Below, piece by piece: positions 1-5,477 of a stretch of 5,602 nucleotides of DNA (position 1 is its first letter; each line of letters opens with the position of its first letter). Origin of the DNA: Candidatus Stahliibacteriota bacterium (GTDB taxonomy: Bacteria; Hydrothermota; Tepidihabitantia; B3-TA06). The notes beneath the pieces were generated by a model. It did not search any database. It was not told the DNA's origin and saw nothing but the letters and a program-made list of their open reading frames with translations. Location: contig JAUVJT010000145.1 of assembly GCA_030592225.1 (NCBI GenBank), positions 1 to 5,602 on the forward strand, written 5' to 3'. The position numbers and the translations under genes were made by a program.

Positions 1-89
1 AAACCATTATCTAACTCCACCCTGAAGGTTGCACTGGGCAACGCTTCTACGACTACCCCTTCGGTTTGAATCAAATCTTTCTTAGACAT
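1..89 (-). CDS. infA: translation initiation factor IF-1 (N-terminal part, cut by window edge)
   Basis: IF-1 is a small OB-fold protein that binds the A site of the 30S subunit during initiation, together with IF-2 and IF-3. Twenty-nine residues are visible, starting MSKKDLIQTEG. They include the diagnostic first-strand pattern E-G-x-V-x-E-A-L-P and F-R-V-E-L-D-N-G, which matches the start of IF-1 proteins closely. The full protein is normally about 72 residues, so roughly 60 per cent lies beyond position 1. The ATG (89-87) sits inside the end of map and overlaps it by 8 nt. The nearest purine-rich stretch (GGAG at 103-106) is 13 nt upstream, further than usual, so this start probably depends on coupling to map translation. 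Identity is firm despite truncation by the window edge. Confidence 0.93.
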   Translation of the reverse strand, partial: MSKKDLIQTEGVVVEALPSATFRVELDNG

Positions 90-837
90 AATTTGTCAAT
101 ATCTCCGGTCCGTTTGCAGTAACAGCAATGGTGTGCTCAAAGTGAGCCGAGAACCTACCGTCGACCGTGACCACCGTCCAGTTATCAGCGCAAAGTTGAA
201 CCTTGCCGGTGCCCAGATTAAGCATCGGCTCTATCGCAATCGTCATCCCGGGTTCAAGACGAGGACCTACACCTCGAGATCCAAAGTTGGGGATATTAGG
301 CTCCTCGTGCAGAGAAAGACCGGTACCGTGCCCGAAGTACTCGCGCACCACCGAAAGCTCGGCTTCCCTGGCCGTCTCTTCTACCGCGTGGCTTATATCT
401 CCAACCCTGTTGCCCGCCCTGACCTGGTCTATACCGGCGTACAAAGACTTTCTGGTGGCATCCATTAATCGTATAATCTCTTTATCTACGTCCCCCACAG
501 GAATGCTTCTGGCAGAGTCGGCAATAAAACCATCTTTGGTTACACCCGCGTCCACCTTAACCAGGTCTCCTTCGTGCAGGACTCTATCACCCGGAATACC
601 GTGAATTACTTGTTCGTTAACGCTGATGCACGCCGAGGCGGGAAACCCGCGATACCCTTTAAACGTAGGCTGTGCACCGTGCGAGCGTATGAACTCTTCA
701 ATAATTTTGTCCAAATACGCGGTGGTGCGGCCCGGCAACGCCTCCCTGGTGACCATGTCAAGTGTCTGTGCCAAAATCCTGGCGGCTATGCGAATGCCTG
801 CAAGCTCTTTAGCCGATTTGATGACTATGCCGGACAC
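82..837 (-). CDS. map: methionine aminopeptidase, type I
   Basis: This metalloenzyme removes the initiator methionine from nascent cytoplasmic proteins after deformylation. The 251-residue protein is a complete type Ia enzyme in the pita-bread fold, without an N-terminal zinc-finger extension. All five metal ligands of the family are present: D96 (in KVDAG), D107 (in IADSA), H170 (in GHGTG), E203 (in IEPML) and E234 (in FEHTI). The catalytic histidine is H79 (in VIHGIPGD), and H177 lies in the conserved LHEEPNIPN stretch. The start is GTG at 837-835, inside the last codons of adk (13-nt overlap), with GAGGTGA just upstream. The next gene, infA, starts inside the stop region of map. Placement between adk and infA is a frequent bacterial order. 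Nothing suggests loss of function. Confidence 0.97.
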   Translation of the reverse strand: MSGIVIKSAKELAGIRIAARILAQTLDMVTREALPGRTTAYLDKIIEEFIRSHGAQPTFKGYRGFPASACISVNEQVIHGIPGDRVLHEGDLVKVDAGVTKDGFIADSARSIPVGDVDKEIIRLMDATRKSLYAGIDQVRAGNRVGDISHAVEETAREAELSVVREYFGHGTGLSLHEEPNIPNFGSRGVGPRLEPGMTIAIEPMLNLGTGKVQLCADNWTVVTVDGRFSAHFEHTIAVTANGPEILTNYV

Positions 838-1457
838 AGTTCACCTCGAACAATTTCCAGCACTTCTTCTCCTGGAAGGTCTCCATTCACCTTGAGAAGC
901 TCTTCTGAAAAGTAGTTGACCAGAGGGGCGGTTTCGGCAAGATAAAGCTCATAGCGAGATTTAATAACCTCGTCGGTGTCATCCTTGCGGCAGATGAGTG
1001 AGGCGTTGCAGTCATCGCATATCTCATCATTACGAGGAGGCTTAAAACGCACGTTGTATATGCGTCCACACTCCGGGCATACCCGTCTCGCGCCCAACCG
1101 GGCTACTATCGTTTCTTTTGACGTATCGAGGTAGACAACACGGAGTTCATCCTCTGCGGACAGAAGAGAACGCAATCCCTCGGCTTGCTTGATGGTGCGA
1201 GGGAACCCGTCAAATAGCGCTCCCTGGGAATGAGTCCTGAGGAACTCTTGGGCAAGGCTGAGGATGGTTTCATCATCAACCAATCGTCCGGCCTCAACAG
1301 TAGATTTTACTTTGATGCCCAGTTCGCTGCCGCCTGCAATCGCAGCACGCAGCACGTCGCCCGTCACGAAAACGGCAAGGCCTGCGCTGTTTGCAAGACC
1401 ACCGGCCATGGTACCCTTACCGGCACCCGGAGGGCCCAAAAGCACAACTATCCTCAA
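825..1457 (-). CDS. adk: adenylate kinase, long form with four-cysteine zinc lid
   Basis: Adenylate kinase catalyses ATP + AMP = 2 ADP in the cytoplasm and sets the adenylate energy charge. The 210-residue protein has the P-loop GPPGAGKGT (8-16, K14), the AMP-site TGDVLR (32-37, R37) and FDGFPRT (82-88, R87). The lid spans roughly residues 121-160, with two Cys pairs (C127/C130 and C147/C150) expected to bind one zinc ion. RKDD (157-160) and R168 follow. Length is near the usual 210-217. Some positions differ from common consensus: M17 where Q usually follows GKGT, V31 where S usually precedes TGD, and GARR (122-125) for the usual SGRR. The catalytic arginines are retained, so activity is expected. 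The start is TTG (1457-1455), overlapping the secY stop as TTGA. It is backed by an upstream AGAGGA and by the normal N-terminus right before the P-loop strand. Confidence 0.97.
   Translation of the reverse strand: MRIVVLLGPPGAGKGTMAGGLANSAGLAVFVTGDVLRAAIAGGSELGIKVKSTVEAGRLVDDETILSLAQEFLRTHSQGALFDGFPRTIKQAEGLRSLLSAEDELRVVYLDTSKETIVARLGARRVCPECGRIYNVRFKPPRNDEICDDCNASLICRKDDTDEVIKSRYELYLAETAPLVNYFSEELLKVNGDLPGEEVLEIVRGELCPA
841..847 (-). promoter_or_regulatory. ribosome binding site for map
   Basis: GAGGTGA on the minus strand matches the anti-Shine-Dalgarno tail of 16S rRNA. Its GAGG core (844-847) lies 6 nt before the GTG at 837. It supports GTG as the map start and lies within the end of adk. 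Confidence 0.75.
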
Positions 1458-2776
1458 CGTCGTCCTCTGAGTTTTGTACCCTTGAGCAATCCCTCGTAGG
1501 ACCGCATGAGGAGGTGGGATTCAATCTGTTGAATGGAATCGAGCGCCACACCGACGATGATGAGGTAGGTGGTGCCTCCAAAGAAGAAACTCACGCCTAA
1601 CCCCTTCATGAGCCACCACGGCATAAGCGCCACCAGGGCAAGGAAGATGGCTCCAGGCAGTGTAATACGGGTAAGTATCGTGTTTATGTACTCGGCGGTT
1701 TTCAGACCCGGACGTATTCCAGGCACAAAACCTCCCATACGCTTCATGTTGTTGGCAACATCCTGTGGGTTGAACACCATCGAGGTGTAGAAATAGGCAA
1801 AGAAGATGATGCAAAAGCCGAAAAGGGCGTCGTAAATCGGGCGTCCGGGCTGAAGCAAAAGCTGCAGACCCTCGGTGAAATTTGTCTTGCCTAAGAACGC
1901 GGCCACCGTTCCCGGAATCATCATGATACTTTGGGCGAATATGATGGGGATAACCCCGGCGGTGTTAACTCGCAGAGGAATAAAGGTGGACTGTCCGCCG
2001 TAAACCCTTCTTCCTACAACTCGTTTAGGGTATTGAACAGGAATTTTGCGCACCGCCTGGGTCATAAGTACCATGGCGGCAAAGGTAAACACTATTACCG
2101 CGGCAAGCACAACCAAAATAAACCACGATATTTCACCCGCAATGACCTGCTGAATGGTACGACCTATATCGGTGGGAATTCTATCGAGCGCTCCTATGAA
2201 TATCAAAAGGCTGATGCCGTTGCCAATACCTTTCTCTGTTATGAGTTCGCCTATCCACATAAGAAAGATAGTTCCGGTAGTCAAGGTAAATATGGTAAGC
2301 AATCGCAGCACGAATCCCGTCTGAGAAACCAGAGATACTACCCGGCCGTCGGGCAGAGCCACCGGCGGCTGCCCCTCGAGGAACACCGAGATGCCTACCG
2401 CGTACAGGAAAGCCAGTAAAACGGTAAAGTAACGGGTATACTGATTGATCTTGCGCCGCCCTTCCTCGTCCTGCTGAAGCTTCTGCAGCTTGGGAAACAC
2501 CTGCCCCAGGATTTGAAACATAATAGAGGCGGAGATGTAAGGCATTACACCAAGCGAGAATACAGACGCACGGGAAAGCGCACCACCCACGAACAAATCA
2601 TAAAGCCCGAAAACGGTGCCTCTCATCTGACCGAGAAGCGACCCCACTGCCTGGGGGTTAAGTCCCGGACTAGGAATGTGAGTTCCCAGGCGGTATACTA
2701 CAATCATCAGCAACGTGAAGAATATCTTCTTGCGCAGATCCGGAATCTTGAAGATGTTCCCAACGCCCTGCATCAT
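1454..2776 (-). CDS. secY: preprotein translocase channel subunit SecY
   Basis: SecY is the inner-membrane pore of the Sec translocon. With SecE and SecG it passes unfolded proteins across or into the membrane, driven by SecA or the ribosome. The 440-residue protein has the ten hydrophobic segments expected: roughly 18-37, 71-92, 116-135, 154-174, 183-201, 217-240, 270-292, 315-335, 372-392 and 395-413. The plug region is around 57-70. The first SecY signature is FSLGVMPYISASIMFQIL (73-90), and the second region is WIGELITEKGIGNGISLLIF (174-193). Cytoplasmic loop C4 has RKIPVQYPKR (243-252), and loop C5 has NPQDVANNMKRMGG plus the conserved R355 before PG, used in SecA and ribosome contact. 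The tail is basic (GTKLRGRR). ATG at 2776 overlaps the rplO stop as ATGA. A second ATG follows at once, but the ribosome-site spacing favours the first. Length is typical. Confidence 0.98.
   Translation of the reverse strand: MMQGVGNIFKIPDLRKKIFFTLLMIVVYRLGTHIPSPGLNPQAVGSLLGQMRGTVFGLYDLFVGGALSRASVFSLGVMPYISASIMFQILGQVFPKLQKLQQDEEGRRKINQYTRYFTVLLAFLYAVGISVFLEGQPPVALPDGRVVSLVSQTGFVLRLLTIFTLTTGTIFLMWIGELITEKGIGNGISLLIFIGALDRIPTDIGRTIQQVIAGEISWFILVVLAAVIVFTFAAMVLMTQAVRKIPVQYPKRVVGRRVYGGQSTFIPLRVNTAGVIPIIFAQSIMMIPGTVAAFLGKTNFTEGLQLLLQPGRPIYDALFGFCIIFFAYFYTSMVFNPQDVANNMKRMGGFVPGIRPGLKTAEYINTILTRITLPGAIFLALVALMPWWLMKGLGVSFFFGGTTYLIIVGVALDSIQQIESHLLMRSYEGLLKGTKLRGRR
1463..1468 (-). promoter_or_regulatory. 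ribosome binding site for adk (supports TTG start)
   Basis: AGAGGA on the minus strand lies 5 nt before the TTG at 1457 and is inside the final codons of secY. Together with the protein alignment it supports TTG rather than an internal ATG as the adk start. Confidence 0.7.
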
Positions 2777-3249
2777 GCAATCACCTCCAGCTTTCCGCCC
2801 GCCTTTTCGACTACCTCGCGGGCTTTCTCGGAAGCCGCGTGAACCTTTATCTGAAGAGCCTGCTTTAGCTCACCTCTGGCAAGGAGTTTAACCGGACGAT
2901 CGTCACGACGGACAAGCCCGTGCTTGAGGAGACTGGCTGGAGTAACCGGTTCGGAAGAATCCCACGACTGAAGACGCACAAAATTGATAACCTGGTAGGA
3001 ACGTTTATCCTTGCCCTTGGGTTGATGCATTTTGTTCTGTTTCTTGCCCTTCTGCATGCCGCGCTTGGGGATACGCCGCACCAGCGGCATCTGTCCGCCC
3101 TCGAACTTGGGACCATGTTCGGTACCTGAACGCTGGCCTGCACCCTTGTGGCCCCGGGTAGAAGTTCCGCCTTTACCGGAACCATGACCCGTTCCCAGCC
3201 GTCTGCGACGTTTGCGGGCCTTGGGGTGTTTCTTAAGCAATTCAGCCAT
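2773..3249 (-). CDS. rplO: 50S ribosomal protein L15
   Basis: L15 binds 23S rRNA and is needed for late assembly of the 50S subunit. The 158-residue protein has the basic, glycine-rich N-terminal tail of the family (RRRRLGTGHGSGKGGTSTRG, 14-33; then HKG at 34-36) and the FEGGQMPLVRRIPKRG core (49-64). A C-terminal globular domain follows, ending VEKAGGKLEVI. Two things are odd. The N-terminus lacks the LxxLxPxxGS motif seen in many L15 proteins. The loop after RIPKRG (about 65-86) is some 12 residues longer than in E. coli or Bacillus and is rich in Lys, Gln and Gly. ATG at 3249 was chosen because AGGAGGT lies 5 nt upstream. The frame is open further upstream, but those codons lie in rpmD and are not L15-like. 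It overlaps rpmD by 8 nt and secY by 4 nt. Confidence 0.97.
   Translation of the reverse strand: MAELLKKHPKARKRRRRLGTGHGSGKGGTSTRGHKGAGQRSGTEHGPKFEGGQMPLVRRIPKRGMQKGKKQNKMHQPKGKDKRSYQVINFVRLQSWDSSEPVTPASLLKHGLVRRDDRPVKLLARGELKQALQIKVHAASEKAREVVEKAGGKLEVIA
2780..2788 (-). promoter_or_regulatory. very strong ribosome binding site for secY
   Basis: GGAGGTGAT on the minus strand is complementary over 9 nt to the usual 3' end of bacterial 16S rRNA. The GGAGG core (2784-2788) lies 7 nt before the ATG at 2776. It is inside the last codons of rplO and appears to be the longest such match in the window. Confidence 0.8.
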
Positions 3250-3445
3250 TCGCGACCTCCTCAACTCTAAGCAGATGCACAACTTTGGCAATCATTCCGC
3301 GAACAACAGCCGTGTCATCGTGAATGCGGCTTGCCCCAAGACGACGCAGCCCCAAAGCGCGGGCGTTCTTTTTATGCACCGGCTTGGAATCAATCAGGCT
3401 GCGTACCAGGGTTACCTTCAATTTCTTTCTACTCTTCGCTGGCAT
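3242..3445 (-). CDS. rpmD: 50S ribosomal protein L30
   Basis: L30 is a small protein on the surface of the 50S subunit, contacting 23S rRNA. The 67-residue protein begins MPAKSRKKLKVTLVRS and has the family core ARALGLRRLGASRIHDD (28-44), then RGMIAKVVHLLRVEEV (49-64). This corresponds to the usual L30 pattern of a short beta strand, a helix ending in RALGL, and a C-terminal strand ending in VEEV. It is a few residues longer than many homologues at both ends, and D19 replaces the glycine usually found in the SPIG turn. The start is ATG at 3445, with GGAG 7 nt upstream (3453-3456). The first 17 nt also encode the end of S5, and the last 8 nt overlap the start of rplO. The reading frame is open further upstream, but that part is a shadow of rpsE. 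Confidence 0.95.
   Translation of the reverse strand: MPAKSRKKLKVTLVRSLIDSKPVHKKNARALGLRRLGASRIHDDTAVVRGMIAKVVHLLRVEEVANG
3255..3261 (-). promoter_or_regulatory. ribosome binding site that fixes the rplO start
   Basis: AGGAGGT on the minus strand lies 5 nt before the ATG at 3249. It rules for this start over an in-frame upstream ATG at 3291, which would add 14 non-homologous residues encoded within rpmD. Confidence 0.85.
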
Positions 3446-3959
3446 CGGACTGCTCCATAAAGTAAGAAATCGGTTTATTGCGCAAACGAGCCACCTCTTC
3501 CAGACTGCGCATTTTCTTAAGCGCCTTGATGGTAGCCGTCGCCAGATTATAGGGAGTATGAGCGCCCAAAGACTTTGTAAGAGCGTCTTTGACGCCGCAG
3601 ACCTCAAGAACGGCACGCACCGGCAGTGTGGCGATAAGTCCGGTTCCCGCAGAGGCCGGTTTAAGCATCACCTGGCTTGCCGAAAACCTTGCGCCGGTCT
3701 GTTGAGGAATGGTTCTGCCCACCGAAACCTTAACCATGGATTTTCGGGCCTGCTCCCGGCCTTTGGTCACGGCTATAGCAACTTCGGTAGCCTTTCCATG
3801 GCCAACTCCAACCCTGCCTGCACCGTCACCCACAACAACCGTGGCGGAAAGTTTGAAGTTTTTGCCGCCCTTAACTACCTTGGTTACACGCTTGATCTGA
3901 ATAACCTGATCAAGCAAGTCATCGGCGGGGGCTCGCGATTGAGATTTACCTCTAAACAT
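3429..3959 (-). CDS. rpsE: 30S ribosomal protein S5
   Basis: S5 sits at the mRNA entry side of the 30S subunit and affects decoding accuracy and mRNA unwinding. The 176-residue protein has the N-terminal double-stranded-RNA-binding-like domain, with VVKGGKNFKLSATVVVGDG (28-46) followed by VGVGHGKATEV (50-60). The C-terminal domain has LKPASAGTG (99-107), VRAVLEVCGVKDALTKSLG (114-132) and the closing EEVARLR (154-160). Length is normal. Two positions stand out: IATLPVRAVLE where most S5 proteins have IAGGPVRAVLE, and SAS (93-95) where GAG or GAS is common. The acidic tail after PISYFMEQ is encoded partly in the 17-nt overlap with rpmD. The start is ATG at 3959, one base after the rplR stop, with GGAG (3967-3970) 7 nt upstream inside rplR. 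Confidence 0.97.
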   Translation of the reverse strand: MFRGKSQSRAPADDLLDQVIQIKRVTKVVKGGKNFKLSATVVVGDGAGRVGVGHGKATEVAIAVTKGREQARKSMVKVSVGRTIPQQTGARFSASQVMLKPASAGTGLIATLPVRAVLEVCGVKDALTKSLGAHTPYNLATATIKALKKMRSLEEVARLRNKPISYFMEQSDASEE

Positions 3960-3960
3960 C

Positions 3961-4323
3961 CTAGAACTCCAATCCTTCCTTGCGGACGGCCTGTGCCAAA
4001 GCCATCACGCGACCGTGATAGGCAAAGCCGGCTCGGTCGAATACGACTCGACCGATTCCGCGTTTTTTCAACTCCTGGGCAAGAAGCTTTCCAACCGCTT
4101 CGGCGGCGGCTTTCTTGTCGCCTTTGACGCTTAATTCCTTGAATGCGGGAGAAAGCGAGGAAACTCCCGTAAGAACCCGGCCTGCGGAATCGTCCACCAC
4201 CTGGGCGTAGATATGGCGATTGGAACGAAAAACGACCACCCGGGGACGCTGGGACGTTCCCTTGACCTTGCGGCGGATATGCATATGTCGTCTCTTGCGG
4301 CCTTGCTGCTTAACCTTCTTCAT
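3961..4323 (-). CDS. rplR: 50S ribosomal protein L18
   Basis: L18 binds 5S rRNA and, with L5 and L25-type proteins, anchors it in the central protuberance of the 50S subunit. The 120-residue protein is of normal length. It has a basic N-terminal tail (RKRRHMHIRRKVKG, 9-22), the strand pattern RPRVVVFRSNRHIYAQVVDD (26-45) and a central helix around KKAAAEAVGKLLAQ. The C-terminal core is VFDRAGFAYHGRVMALAQAV (94-113), ending EGLEF, which is highly typical of bacterial L18. The start ATG (4323-4321) shares one base with the rplF stop (TAATG), a classic stop-start coupling arrangement. GGGAG (4331-4335) lies 7 nt upstream. The stop is one base before the rpsE start. Confidence 0.97.
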   Translation of the reverse strand: MKKVKQQGRKRRHMHIRRKVKGTSQRPRVVVFRSNRHIYAQVVDDSAGRVLTGVSSLSPAFKELSVKGDKKAAAEAVGKLLAQELKKRGIGRVVFDRAGFAYHGRVMALAQAVRKEGLEF

Positions 4324-4892
4324 TACTCGGCTCCCACGGCACGCTTGCCAAGCTTGCGGCGAACGTACTCATCCTTGTAGCGAATCCCTTTGCCCTTGTA
4401 AGGCTCCGGGGGACGCAAACGCCTGATGTTTGCCGCTACCTGACCTACGAGCTGCTTGTCAATTCCCTTGATTGTGATATCGGCTATCCAATTCTTATCG
4501 TCACGCGCACGCGGGTCAAATATCTCAGCATCAATACCGTCTGGAAGGACAAAAACAACGGGATGAGTGTATCCCAGCGACATGTTCAGGTTCTTACCTT
4601 CCTTCTGAACCTTGTACCCAATTCCCCGCAGGGTCAGCACCTTCTGGAATCCCTGCGTAACACCCGTTATGGCACTCTCCAGCAACGCCACGGCAAGCCC
4701 CAGCATGGCCTTTTTCTCCGGAGTAATGGAGTAAGAAAGGTTAAGCTCTCCGTTTTCTTCTTTGACCGCAATGCCGGGAATAAACTTTACGTCCACGACA
4801 CCTTTGGGTCCCTTAACCGAATAGCCGTGCTCAGCGTTCCCAAAGCTTACACCCTTGGGAAGCGGTATTGGATTAAACGAGGCTCGTGCCAT
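4323..4892 (-). CDS. rplF: 50S ribosomal protein L6
   Basis: L6 lies near the sarcin-ricin loop and the factor-binding region of the 50S subunit and is required for late assembly. The 189-residue protein begins MARASFNPIPLPKGV, close to the usual RIGKKPIxxPxGV start. It contains the two duplicated L6 domains (about 1-80 and 82-170). The second has GVTQGFQKVLTLRGIGYKVQ, then LGYTHPV, and the C-terminal signature PEPYKGKGIRYKDEYV begins at residue 162. I chose ATG at 4892, which overlaps the rpsH stop as TAATG and has GAGGT 6 nt upstream. An in-frame ATG at 4898 would add two residues, but the same GAGGT directly abuts it. The gene ends in a second TAATG junction with rplR. Confidence 0.97.
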   Translation of the reverse strand: MARASFNPIPLPKGVSFGNAEHGYSVKGPKGVVDVKFIPGIAVKEENGELNLSYSITPEKKAMLGLAVALLESAITGVTQGFQKVLTLRGIGYKVQKEGKNLNMSLGYTHPVVFVLPDGIDAEIFDPRARDDKNWIADITIKGIDKQLVGQVAANIRRLRPPEPYKGKGIRYKDEYVRRKLGKRAVGAE

Positions 4893-5281
4893 TACCATAC
4901 CTCGCAGACAACTTCGCCGCCTATCTTCAGCTTACGCGCCTGGCGATCGGCCATCATACCCTGAGAGGTCGAGACAATCGCCGTGCCCAAACCGTTGCAA
5001 ACCCGGGGAAGTTCCTTGGCCTTGCGGTAAACACGCCTTGACTGTTTGGAAATCCGCTTCAGGCCTCTTATCACGCTATCTCCCTGAGCGGAGTATTTAA
5101 GTTGAATGAGTATCTTGGAAGGCCAGTCTTTTTCAAGAAGTTGAAAATTACTTATGTAGCCTTCCTCCAGAAGAATTCTTGAAAGTTCCTGCCTTAGTCT
5201 GGAGGCAGGGATAGCAACTTCCTTTTTACGTGCGAGGATCGCGTTGCGTATCCCCGTAAGATAATCGCCTATGACATCCAT
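4892..5281 (-). CDS. rpsH: 30S ribosomal protein S8
   Basis: S8 is a primary 16S rRNA-binding protein that organises the central domain of the 30S subunit. In E. coli it also represses the spc operon by binding its mRNA. The 129-residue protein is of normal length. It starts MDVIGDYLTGIRNA, near the common MDPIADMLTRIRNA, and ends with the S8 signature: GLGTAIVSTSQGMMADRQAR (97-116), then IGGEVVCEVW. STSQG (104-108) is the conserved RNA-contact loop, where STSKG is more usual. The start is ATG at 5281, with GGGAGA (5286-5291) just upstream. A 9-nt spacer separates it from rpsN, the longest gap in the window. The stop overlaps the rplF start. Confidence 0.97.
   Translation of the reverse strand: MDVIGDYLTGIRNAILARKKEVAIPASRLRQELSRILLEEGYISNFQLLEKDWPSKILIQLKYSAQGDSVIRGLKRISKQSRRVYRKAKELPRVCNGLGTAIVSTSQGMMADRQARKLKIGGEVVCEVW
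4899..4903 (-). promoter_or_regulatory. ribosome binding site that fixes the rplF start
   Basis: GAGGT on the minus strand lies 6 nt before the ATG at 4892 but directly touches the alternative ATG at 4898. This spacing supports the later ATG and a 189-residue L6. Confidence 0.7.
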
Positions 5282-5290
5282 AGTGTCTCC

Positions 5291-5476
5291 CTACCAGCTG
5301 GCCTTTTTAACGCCAGGGATTTCACCGCGCAGAGCCAATTCGCGAAAACAAATGCGGCAAAGACCGAACTTGCGATAGTAGGCACGCGGACGACCACAGC
5401 GCCTGCAGCGGTTATATTGACGCACCTTGAACTTGGACTCGCGTTTCTGTTTATTTATCAAAGCCAGTTTTGCCAC
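5291..5476 (-). CDS. rpsN: 30S ribosomal protein S14, zinc-binding short form (type Z)
   Basis: S14 is a late-assembling protein of the 30S head. The 61-residue protein is the short zinc-ribbon form, also named rpsZ or rpsN1, not the roughly 100-residue cysteine-free form. The four ligands C24, C27, C40 and C43 are in the pattern C-x2-C-x12-C-x2-C. The C-terminal ELALRGEIPGVKKASW is characteristic. The N-terminus (M)AKLALINKQKR fits the family exactly if translation starts at GTG (5476-5474). GAAAGGAG (5481-5488) precedes it by 4 nt. The frame is open further upstream, but those codons are the end of rplE. It follows the rplE stop by one base. A bacterium with this form needs zinc for this protein. 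Whether it also has a cysteine-free paralogue cannot be seen here. Confidence 0.97.
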   Translation of the reverse strand: MAKLALINKQKRESKFKVRQYNRCRRCGRPRAYYRKFGLCRICFRELALRGEIPGVKKASW

Positions 5477-5477
5477 G

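Noticed and set aside
133..604. Two overlapping plus-strand open frames within map
   Set aside because: They are antisense to the catalytic core of methionine aminopeptidase and show no family resemblance.
1931..2419. Plus-strand open frame of 162 codons inside secY
   Set aside because: It is antisense to the conserved central part of SecY, has no plausible domain, and is rich in residues expected from reading hydrophobic codons backwards.
3250..3291. Upstream ATG extending L15 by 14 residues
   Set aside because: The added residues lie within rpmD and are not L15-like. The AGGAGGT site fits the ATG at 3249 instead.
3324..4127. Long plus-strand open frame of 267 codons
   Set aside because: It runs antisense across rpmD, rpsE and rplR, which are unmistakable ribosomal protein genes. 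Its translation shows no recognisable domain, and it spans gene boundaries. It is a shadow of the minus-strand coding pattern.
4893..4898. ATG at 4898 as the L6 start
   Set aside because: The only Shine-Dalgarno sequence directly abuts it, which is too close for initiation. The ATG at 4892 has 6-nt spacing and a TAATG junction.
5282..5290. The 9-nt rpsN-rpsH spacer as a regulatory site such as an S8 target
   Set aside because: It is mainly the ribosome binding site of rpsH and is too short for the known S8 hairpin, which in E. coli lies near the start of rplE.
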